NCBI GenBank assembly: GCA_038231495.1 | Contig: JBBRLG010000435.1 | Span: 1 to 6,354 of the forward strand | DNA length: 6,354 nucleotides | Direction: 5' to 3' | DNA from: JBBRLG01 sp038231495 | GTDB taxonomy: Bacteria; Planctomycetota; Planctomycetia; Gemmatales; Gemmataceae | Part shown: positions 1-4,708 of the stretch, in pieces | Layout: each line of letters opens with the position of its first letter | How positions within the stretch are numbered: position 1 is the first letter of the stretch | Notes under the pieces: generated by a model | What the model was told of the DNA's origin: nothing | What the model saw: the letters and a program-made list of their open reading frames with translations, nothing else | Database searches by the model: none | Position numbers and translations under genes: made by a program

Positions 1-33
1 CGTCAGGGAGCGGGGACCCCCTGCTCCCTGACG
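1..33. repeat. Inverted repeat / hairpin at left window edge
   Basis: Arms cgtcagggagc (1-11) and gctccctgacg (23-33) are perfect 11-bp reverse complements. The spacer contains ggggacccc, itself palindromic, so the stem can nearly continue to its tip. The element touches the window edge and may extend upstream. By analogy with the other gaps here it probably sits just after the stop codon of an upstream gene outside the window. No T-run follows, so a classical intrinsic terminator is not supported. Confidence 0.7.
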
Positions 34-91
34 GCCGCGGCTCAGAAGACCTTTTCACTGCACAAATCCAGATGGCGAAAAGGAACGCACC

Positions 92-1000
92 ATGTCCGCA
101 AAACGCGCCGGCTTCACGCTGTTCCAGCTGCTGGTGATCCTCGCCATCCTGGCGCTGTTGTTTGCCCTGTTTCTACCGGCCGCCGCCAAAATGCGCGCCC
201 AGGCGGCGCGGCAACAGTCGCAGAATAAGCTCCAGCGCATCGCCCTCGCGTGCCACAGTTACCACGACAATTACAACACCTTACCGCCGGGCGTTGATGC
301 CAACGGCTTCGGCACGGCGGCGTACCTCCTGCCTTATCTCGATCAAACACCGCTGTACAAGAAGATCGACTTCGGGAAGTCCGTCGCTGACGAGGCCAAT
401 AAAAAGTGGGCGGTACCGGTCAAGATCTTCCTCAACCCGCAGGACCCGATTGAGCAGGTAAACAAGGATTTCGGCGTGACGAACTACCTGTTCTGTGCCG
501 GTTCCCAGTACGACCTCAAGGACAACAACGGGGTCTTTTATCGGAATTCAAAGATCAAGTTCACCGCGGTCGCCGACGGCTTGAGCAACACCCTGATGGT
601 CGGCGAAACCCTCAAGGGCGACGGCGGTACGAAGGCCACCGACGTTCACCGGCAGCACGTGCAACTCAAGAAAGACGCACTGAAAGGCCTGAAGGACGAA
701 AGCGGCGTCCAGGATTTCAAGGACGACAAGAACATCGCGGCGAACCGCTGCCAAAGCTGGATGGACGGTCGTTTCTTGCGCGGCACGTTCACCGGCACGC
801 GCACGCTCAACGACGAGAAGCCGGACGTGGACTGCGGCGGTGTCGGCGGCCTGTCAGCCCTGCGCAGCTTGATCGGCGGCAGCAACGTCGGCATGTGCGA
901 CGGCAGCGCCCGTTTCGTCAGCGACAAGATCAGCCTCAAGACCTGGAAGAACGCCGCTGGCCGGAACGACGGCGAACCACTCGGCGCGGATTGGGATTGA
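92..1000 (+). CDS. DUF1559-like pseudopilin family protein, copy 1
   Basis: This 302-residue protein has a type III (prepilin-type) signal. A short basic leader with K4 and R5 ends at G7, followed by FTLFQ and a hydrophobic helix to about residue 29. A prepilin peptidase would be expected to cut after G7 and leave the helix in the membrane or a pseudopilus-like assembly. The helix runs into a charged coiled segment (about 32-50), then a H-x-Y / LPPG segment (55-67), as in DUF1559 proteins, which are greatly expanded in planctomycetes. Near the C-terminus CDGSARF (269-275) matches the DG half of the family's H-X9-DG signature, but the expected histidine is L260. The usual Glu at mature position +5 is Gln (Q12). 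The start is supported by AAAAGGA at 77-83, 8 nt before ATG. The next gene is a paralogue. The family is fairly certain from motifs; the molecular role is unknown. Confidence 0.9.
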   Translation: MSAKRAGFTLFQLLVILAILALLFALFLPAAAKMRAQAARQQSQNKLQRIALACHSYHDNYNTLPPGVDANGFGTAAYLLPYLDQTPLYKKIDFGKSVADEANKKWAVPVKIFLNPQDPIEQVNKDFGVTNYLFCAGSQYDLKDNNGVFYRNSKIKFTAVADGLSNTLMVGETLKGDGGTKATDVHRQHVQLKKDALKGLKDESGVQDFKDDKNIAANRCQSWMDGRFLRGTFTGTRTLNDEKPDVDCGGVGGLSALRSLIGGSNVGMCDGSARFVSDKISLKTWKNAAGRNDGEPLGADWD

Positions 1001-1014
1001 ATCCCACCAAATCA

Positions 1015-1072
1015 CCTCACGCAGAGGCGCAGAGAAAATCCACGTGTCTTTTCTCTGCGCCTCTGCGTGAGG
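1015..1072. repeat. Near-perfect 58-bp palindrome between the paralogues
   Basis: Arms at 1015-1038 and 1049-1072 are perfect 24-bp reverse complements, with core cgcagaggcgcagagaaaa. The spacer contains CACGTG (1041-1046) exactly on the symmetry axis, so 27 of 29 positions per half are symmetric. From general knowledge, gcagaggcgcagag-type sequences recur between genes in many environmental bacteria. It starts 14 nt after the copy 1 stop codon. It could act as a 3'-end RNA stem or slow transcription, but only the symmetry is seen. There is no long T-run right after it (gcgactttatcg follows). Confidence 0.9.
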
Positions 1073-1094
1073 CGACTTTATCGTGCATTCCCTA

Positions 1095-1110
1095 TCTTCC
1101 GTGGTTAACC
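1095..1110 (+). repeat. TTCCGTGGTT dispersed element, copy A
   Basis: The 16-mer tcttccgtggttaacc matches tattccgtggtttacc at 2130-2145 at 14 of 16 positions. Both follow a large palindrome and precede the ribosome-binding region of the next gene. I recall similar ccgtggtta strings travelling with the gcagaggcgcagag repeat in other genomes, so it is probably part of a composite intergenic repeat. Its role is unknown. Confidence 0.5.
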
Positions 1111-1129
1111 CTCCTCAAAGGAACGAACC

Positions 1130-2038
1130 ATGTCCCCAAAACGCACCGGCTTCACGCTCTTCCAGCTGCTCGTCATCCTCGCCGTCCTGGCGCTATTGGT
1201 CGCCCTGTTCCTGCCGGCGCTCGCCAAGATGCGCGCCCAGGCGGAGCGGGCGGAGGCGCAGAACAACCTCAAACAAATTGGCCTCGCCTGTCACAATTAC
1301 CAGTCGACGTTCAATATGTTGCCGCCGGGCGTCGATACCAGGGGCTTCTCCGCCTTTGCGTACCTCCTGCCGTACGTCGAACGGGAGGAAGTGTACAAGG
1401 CAATCGACTTCCAGAAGCCGCTCGACGACGAGGCGAACAAGAAGGCCGCCGCGACGGTAATCAAGAACTTCCTCGACCCGAAGGATCCGGTGACGGAAGT
1501 CAGCAAGGATTTCGGCGGTACCAACTACCAGTTCAGCGCCGGTTCAAACCCGGACCTCAAGGACAACAACGGCGTTTTCTACCGGAACTCCAAATGCAGC
1601 ATCGCCCGCATCCCCGACGGCACCAGCAGCACGCTCCTGACGGGCCAGACGCTCAAGGGCGACGCCGGCATGAAAGCGCTGGACGTCCACCGCCAGCACG
1701 TCCTGCTCACGAAGGAGAGTCTGAAGAACTTGAAGGACGAAGCCGGGGTCCAGGAGTTCAAGGACGACAAGATGATCGCGGCGGACCGCGGCAAAAGCTG
1801 GATGGACGGCCGTTTCCTGCAAACCATTTTCACCGGCACGCGGACGCTGAACGACGAGAAACCGGACGTGGACTGCGGCGGCGTCGGCGGCCTGTCCGGC
1901 CTGCGCGGGTTGACGAACGGCAACAACATTGGCATGTGCGACGGCAGCGTGCGCTTCATCACCAACAAGGTCAGCCTCAAGACCTGGAAGTTGCTGGCAA
2001 ACAAGGCCGACGGTGAAATCATCACCGAAGACTTTTGA
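1130..2038 (+). CDS. DUF1559-like pseudopilin family protein, copy 2
   Basis: This is a tandem paralogue of the preceding gene, also 302 residues and about two thirds identical by hand alignment, with one single-residue gap in each. The N-terminus MSPKRTG followed by FTLFQ and a long hydrophobic helix is again a prepilin-type signal with probable cleavage after G7; Gln again stands at mature +5. CDGSVRF (270-276) gives the DG half of H-X9-DG, and the histidine position is L261. The longest identical stretch between the paralogues runs from TRTLN to GGLS (about 237-256), directly before the DG motif, and the N-terminal 40 residues are also strongly conserved, so these are probably the constrained parts. 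AAAGGA at 1117-1122 supports the start. The leader and first codons resemble copy 1 at DNA level, so the duplication included the translation-initiation region. The 129-bp gap with a palindrome argues against tight translational coupling. Function unknown. Confidence 0.9.
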   Translation: MSPKRTGFTLFQLLVILAVLALLVALFLPALAKMRAQAERAEAQNNLKQIGLACHNYQSTFNMLPPGVDTRGFSAFAYLLPYVEREEVYKAIDFQKPLDDEANKKAAATVIKNFLDPKDPVTEVSKDFGGTNYQFSAGSNPDLKDNNGVFYRNSKCSIARIPDGTSSTLLTGQTLKGDAGMKALDVHRQHVLLTKESLKNLKDEAGVQEFKDDKMIAADRGKSWMDGRFLQTIFTGTRTLNDEKPDVDCGGVGGLSGLRGLTNGNNIGMCDGSVRFITNKVSLKTWKLLANKADGEIITEDF

Positions 2039-2054
2039 CACCCGTGCCGGGCGT

Positions 2055-2116
2055 AAAGAAAATGGAACCGTTCACTCCCCCCATTGAAGGGGGGTGAACG
2101 GTTCCATTTTTTCTTT
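2055..2116 (+). terminator. Hairpin with T-rich tail after copy 2 (putative terminator)
   Basis: Arms aaaatggaaccgttcac (2059-2075) and gtgaacggttccatttt (2094-2110) are a perfect 17-bp stem. A C-run (2077-2082) and G-run (2089-2093) extend it around an attgaa loop, with T2076 bulged. The right arm continues into TTTTTTCTTT (2107-2116), so a U-rich tail follows the GC-rich stem, the best intrinsic-terminator geometry in the window. It begins 16 nt after the stop codon. The A-rich left side makes it potentially bidirectional. Its inner part belongs to the accgttcact palindrome family also found at 4555-4675. Confidence 0.65.
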
Positions 2117-2129
2117 CCCGTCTCTCGCG

Positions 2130-2145
2130 TATTCCGTGGTTTACC
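2130..2145 (+). repeat. TTCCGTGGTT dispersed element, copy B
   Basis: The 16-mer tattccgtggtttacc matches 1095-1110 at 14 of 16 positions and lies in the same relative place, after a palindrome and before the next gene. It is probably a repeat remnant; no protein or RNA function can be read from it. Confidence 0.5.
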
Positions 2146-2231
2146 GCCGCCGACAGCTGGATTGCAAACTTTTCCGCAGCGGATTAGACTTCCTCCGACG
2201 GGTAGGAACGCCCCCCTTTACCGAACGGAAC

Positions 2232-2235
2232 GGAG
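2232..2235 (+). promoter_or_regulatory. Ribosome binding site deciding the start at 2240
   Basis: GGAG lies 4 nt before ATG 2240, a slightly short spacing. It favours this start over the in-frame TTG at 2084, which lies inside the palindrome at 2055-2116 and would put a 52-residue extension in front of a clear signal peptide. Confidence 0.6.
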
Positions 2236-2239
2236 TCCC

Positions 2240-3337
2240 ATGAAACGACTACTCCCCTTCGCCCTGGTCGCGCTGCTCGTGCTCGTGCCGGCCGGCTTCG
2301 TCCTGGCCGCCAAGTCCGCCAAGGCCAACAAGTCCGCGGAAACCAAGGCCGCCCACCGCTCCGCCAAGCAAAAAGCCGCCAACGACAAGCTGATCCAGGA
2401 ACTCCTCCAGATCATGGAGGAGACCGACAACAAGATGACGTTCGCCGCCTGCGCCGAGTGCTTGACGCAGCTCAAGCCGGCGCGCGAGGTCGTCGTCCCC
2501 GCGATCATCCGCAAGGCGGATAAGATGGGCTGGCTCAAGACCGAAGGCAGCGACGACATGCAGATGATCGGCGAAGCCCTGATGTGCTTCCTGCCGCACA
2601 AGAAGAATTCGCAATCGACCCCGAACGCCTATCCCGTGCAAATGCCGGCCCCGGCGTGCTTCGCACTGCCGGCACCGCCGCTCCCCTATCCCGTGCAGCT
2701 GCTGCCGGCGCAGGCGCAGATGATGCCGGCCTCGTACCCGCAACCTACCTTGTGCCCGCCGCCACTGCCGTGCCCCCTGCTGCCCCCGCCCCCGCCCAGT
2801 TGGGAGCCTGGCGTACGCCATTCGGCCCCAATGACCTGCCCCGTCGTGCCGGCATCGACGTGCGCCCCGACGATGCCGACGGATAAAATGACTGCGGAAC
2901 TCCTCAAAATCATGGAGGAGACGGAATCGAAGGTGACGTTTGAAGTCGCGGTCGCGACCCTGGCCGTGCGCGATCAAAACTGGGAAGTAGTAATTCCGGC
3001 CATCCTCCGCAAGGCCGACAAGATGGGCTGGCTGAAAGCGAACGACAAGGAGTTCACGAACGACCTGGCCGAACTCATCGGCAGCAAGGCGAAGTTCGTG
3101 GAAAAGGTCACGTCGCCGAGTTGCCGGATCATCTTCAATGGCGTGTCGTGCGGCGAACCCTGCGAGCGCATCATGGCGGAGATGGTGCAGTTTGTCGATT
3201 CGGGCGTCGCGGCCGGGACGCCCGTGGGTAAAAGCGTTGCCGTCACGGAAAGGATCCTCATGCCGCACACGGCGGAATTGATGCCGATGCCGCACCGCGC
3301 TGCGGAACGAGTGTCGATGCCGCGGGCCGAGGAGTAA
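2240..3337 (+). CDS. Exported protein with two 51-residue modules and a Pro-rich hinge; function unknown
   Basis: I do not recognise this 365-residue protein. Residues 1-24 are a Sec-type signal peptide (MKRLLPF, a hydrophobic core, VLA-A near 21-24), so it should be exported. A Lys/Ala-rich segment (25-49) follows. Residues 50-100 and 216-266 align without gaps with 29 of 51 identical, sharing ELL-x-IMEET, EVV-x-PAI and an invariant RKADKMGWLK. The pattern is amphipathic-helical and faintly HEAT-like, but that is a weak guess. The modules are separated by about 90 residues rich in Pro, Met, Ala and Cys (126-213), with PPPPP at 182-186, probably a flexible hinge. The C-terminal tail carries CRIIF, C-x3-C (304/308) and repeated MPH/MP motifs (341-361). 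Eleven cysteines in an exported protein suggest disulfides or metal binding. No enzyme motif is visible. It is flanked by palindromes and is probably transcribed alone. Confidence 0.85.
   Translation: MKRLLPFALVALLVLVPAGFVLAAKSAKANKSAETKAAHRSAKQKAANDKLIQELLQIMEETDNKMTFAACAECLTQLKPAREVVVPAIIRKADKMGWLKTEGSDDMQMIGEALMCFLPHKKNSQSTPNAYPVQMPAPACFALPAPPLPYPVQLLPAQAQMMPASYPQPTLCPPPLPCPLLPPPPPSWEPGVRHSAPMTCPVVPASTCAPTMPTDKMTAELLKIMEETESKVTFEVAVATLAVRDQNWEVVIPAILRKADKMGWLKANDKEFTNDLAELIGSKAKFVEKVTSPSCRIIFNGVSCGEPCERIMAEMVQFVDSGVAAGTPVGKSVAVTERILMPHTAELMPMPHRAAERVSMPRAEE
2387..2539 (+). repeat. Internal module 1 of the duplicated-domain protein
   Basis: This encodes residues 50-100, the first of two 51-residue modules. 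It ends in RKADKMGWLK, identical to the end of module 2. Similarity remains visible in DNA, for example atcatggaggagac in both copies. Confidence 0.85.
2885..3037 (+). repeat. Internal module 2 of the duplicated-domain protein
   Basis: This encodes residues 216-266, equal in length to module 1 and 57 percent identical by hand count. Differences concentrate in the middle of the module (aligned positions 20-33), while both ends are conserved, as expected for two folded copies with diverged surfaces. Confidence 0.85.
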
Positions 3338-3383
3338 CCGGCTGCGTTAAAGCAATTGGCAAGCGCTCGCGAACCGGCTGCGT
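3336..3383 (+). repeat. Short direct repeat aaccggctgcgt
   Basis: The 12-mer occurs at 3336-3347, overlapping the TAA stop at 3335-3337, and again at 3372-3383. Most of it recurs inverted at 3427-3437 in the hairpin arm. The first copy could pair with the same right arm, giving two alternative stems. Confidence 0.6.
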
Positions 3384-3438
3384 AGGCGGTCGGGTGGGGT
3401 TCCTCAAACCCCGCCCGGCCGCTTTCGCAGCCGGTTCG
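3370..3438 (+). repeat. Long two-part hairpin after the duplicated-module gene
   Basis: Outer arms cgaaccggctgcg (3370-3382) and cgcagccggttcg (3426-3438) are a perfect 13-bp stem. After a 3x3 internal loop, inner arms 3386-3401 and 3407-3422 give 16 pairs. Two of these are G-U wobbles on the + strand transcript (T3390/G3418 and T3395/G3413), so pairing is complete in that RNA but not in DNA. The loop is cctca. No T-run follows. It may stabilise the 3' end or attenuate transcription. The rest of the gap to 3571 shows no further gene. Confidence 0.7.
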
Positions 3439-3571
3439 TCATTTGCGGGGACGCAACGGAGCCGTTCCAGGTCAAATCCTTGCCGTCACCCGCCGCGGGG
3501 GTACATTAGGCATTGCCCCGCCCGTGCCGAACGATTGACTCACCCTCCCCGTCACGAAAGAGAGGATTTCC

Positions 3572-4420
3572 ATGCGGATTTGGACCCTGGCAAGTGTGGC
3601 CGTGCTGGCACTGGCGCTGCCGGTCGGCGCGGCCGACCCGGCCAAGCGCGACGACTCGGCCTCCGAAAAGCTCGGCATGAAACTGTCGCTCCAGTGCTGG
3701 ACCTTCAACCGCCTGACCTTTTTCGAGACGGTGGACAAGGCCAAGGACCTCGGCGTCAAGTACGTCGAGATGTTCCCCAGCCAAAAGCTCAAGCCCGGCT
3801 CCGAAGTGAAGACTGATCGCACCATGAGCGAAGAGACCATTGCGGAGATCAAGAAGAAGCTTGCGGACGCCGGCATCAAGGTCATTGCCTACGGCGTGGC
3901 CGACGTGCCCAACGACGAAGCCAACGCGCGCAAGGCGTTCGATTGGGCCAAGAAAATGGGCATCGAAGTGCTCGTGACCGAGACGACGCCCAACGAAGTC
4001 CACGACAAGCTCACCACCGAGTACGGCATCAAGATGGCCCTGCACAACCACCCGAATTCCTGGCCGCCGCAGAAGGTTTTGGACGCCACCAAGGACAAGA
4101 ACAAGCTGATCGGCTCGTGTTCCGACACCGGCCACTGGATGCGGGCGGATTTCATTCCGGTGGACACTTTCCTGAAGCTGGAAGGGCGGGTACTGCATTC
4201 GCACTTCAAGGATTTGAACAAGTACGGCAAGGACGCTCATGACGTGGCCTGGGGTACCGGCAAGGGCGACATGAAGGGTATGCTCGTGGAGCTGAAGCGC
4301 CAGGGCTACAAGGGCTACCTGTCGATCGAGTACGAATACGGCGACCTGGAACACCTGAACGCCAACCTGCCCAAGTGCGTCGAATTCTTCGACAAGACCG
4401 TCGCGGAGTTGGGCAAGTAG
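3572..4420 (+). CDS. Exported sugar phosphate isomerase/epimerase-like TIM-barrel protein
   Basis: This 282-residue protein begins with a Sec-type signal peptide (MRIWTLASVAVLALALPVGA, likely cut after A20), so it should act outside the cytoplasm. The rest fits the xylose-isomerase-like TIM barrel (AP_endonuc_2 / IolE-like superfamily): LSLQCWTFNR in strand 1, GVKYVEMFPS in strand 2, VTETTP, LHNHP (157-161), SDTGHW (184-189), HSHFKDLN (209-216) and SIEYEYG (251-257). Members bind a divalent metal with Glu, Asp, His and Glu; E137, D185, H211 and E253 are the best candidates here, with H158, H160 and H188 nearby. The family epimerises or isomerises sugars, keto-sugars or inositols; the substrate cannot be read. 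Exported members are common in planctomycetes. AGAGGA at 3561-3566 lies 5 nt before the ATG. Neighbouring genes show no sugar pathway. Fold confidence is high, exact reaction unknown. Confidence 0.88.
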   Translation: MRIWTLASVAVLALALPVGAADPAKRDDSASEKLGMKLSLQCWTFNRLTFFETVDKAKDLGVKYVEMFPSQKLKPGSEVKTDRTMSEETIAEIKKKLADAGIKVIAYGVADVPNDEANARKAFDWAKKMGIEVLVTETTPNEVHDKLTTEYGIKMALHNHPNSWPPQKVLDATKDKNKLIGSCSDTGHWMRADFIPVDTFLKLEGRVLHSHFKDLNKYGKDAHDVAWGTGKGDMKGMLVELKRQGYKGYLSIEYEYGDLEHLNANLPKCVEFFDKTVAELGK

Positions 4421-4442
4421 AGGTGTAAAAGCCCCTCCCTTG

Positions 4443-4515
4443 TTGGCGAGACTCCCGCGTAAGCGAGGGGAGGAAGCCGCAGCACCTCCTCCCGCTTACG
4501 CGGGAGGCTCGCCAA
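4443..4515. repeat. 31-bp-arm inverted repeat downstream of the isomerase gene
   Basis: Arms 4443-4473 and 4485-4515 are reverse complements except at three positions, one of which becomes a G-U pair in the + strand RNA. The core is cccgcgtaagcg / cgcttacgcggg, flanked by ttggcgag / ctcgccaa; the loop is aagccgcagca. It begins 22 nt after the stop codon. The arms resemble mobile palindromic (REP-like) intergenic elements more than a terminator, since no T-run follows. The ORF that reads through it is an artefact of the repeat. Confidence 0.85.
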
Positions 4516-4554
4516 TACAAAGACCCCACAGCAACGACCCCGCAACCGACCGTT

Positions 4555-4675
4555 ACCGTTCACTCCCCCCCTTGCGAAGGGGGGGTAGGGGGGGTGGAGT
4601 GAGCGCCATGACCGAGTACATCAACCGTTCTAACCCCCCCTACCCCCCCCTTCGCAAGGGGGGGGAGTGAACGGT
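4555..4675. repeat. Large inverted pair of accgttcact C-run/G-run elements
   Basis: The left copy (4555-4595) reads accgttcact, seven C, ttgcgaa, seven G, ta, seven G, t. The right copy (4633-4675) is the same in reverse complement with eight-base runs in two places. Spacer 4596-4632 separates them. Each copy is also a hairpin by itself (C-run, ttgcgaa, G-run). The same accgttcact core is in the palindrome at 2067-2102. Together with 4443-4515 this fills most of the 288-bp gap. It is probably a mobile intergenic repeat; homopolymer run lengths may be assembly-sensitive. Confidence 0.85.
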
Positions 4676-4694
4676 TACAACCGACCTTCCCCCG

Positions 4695-4701
4695 TAAGGA
4701 G
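4695..4701 (+). promoter_or_regulatory. Ribosome binding site deciding the start at 4709
   Basis: TAAGGAG lies 7 nt before ATG 4709, the strongest Shine-Dalgarno match in the window. It selects this ATG over the in-frame GTG at 4667, which is inside the inverted repeat and would add 14 residues not expected in the family. Confidence 0.8.
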
Positions 4702-4708
4702 AGCGCAA

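Noticed and set aside
895..2016. A 373-codon + strand frame overlapping both pseudopilin genes
   Set aside because: It crosses the intergenic palindrome and runs out of frame through copy 2. Its product is Arg/Gln-rich with no domain.
2162..2189. Possible promoter TTGCAA - 16 nt - TTAGAC upstream of the two-module gene
   Set aside because: The spacing is tolerable but the -10 match is poor; not distinguishable from chance.
2084..2239. N-terminal extension of the two-module protein from TTG 2084
   Set aside because: The start lies inside a palindrome, and the extension would bury a clear signal peptide that begins at ATG 2240 behind a GGAG.
2249..3295. A 348-codon open frame on the - strand opposite the two-module gene
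   Set aside because: The + strand frame has a signal peptide, ribosome-binding site and a conserved internal duplication. The antisense product is His/Arg/Gly-rich low-complexity sequence.
3480..3507. Possible promoter TTGCCG - 16 nt - TACATT upstream of the isomerase gene
   Set aside because: The matches to the sigma-70 consensus are weak (3 of 6 and 4 of 6), and such matches arise by chance; no start-site evidence.
3506..4354. A 282-codon - strand frame opposite the isomerase gene
   Set aside because: It shadows a gene with signal peptide and metal-site motifs; the antisense translation shows none.
4440..4670. A 76-codon + strand ORF in the isomerase-dehydrogenase gap
   Set aside because: It consists entirely of the two inverted repeats (translated PPLRRGG, PPYPPLRKGG) and has no ribosome-binding site. 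Such repeat translations are known spurious ORFs.
4443..4675. CRISPR array or attachment site in the repeat-rich gap
   Set aside because: The repeats are inverted rather than regularly spaced direct repeats, there are no spacers of constant length, and no integrase or cas gene is present.
4667..4708. N-terminal extension of the aldehyde dehydrogenase from GTG 4667
   Set aside because: The start lies inside the inverted repeat, while ATG 4709 has TAAGGAG at ideal spacing and gives normal family length.
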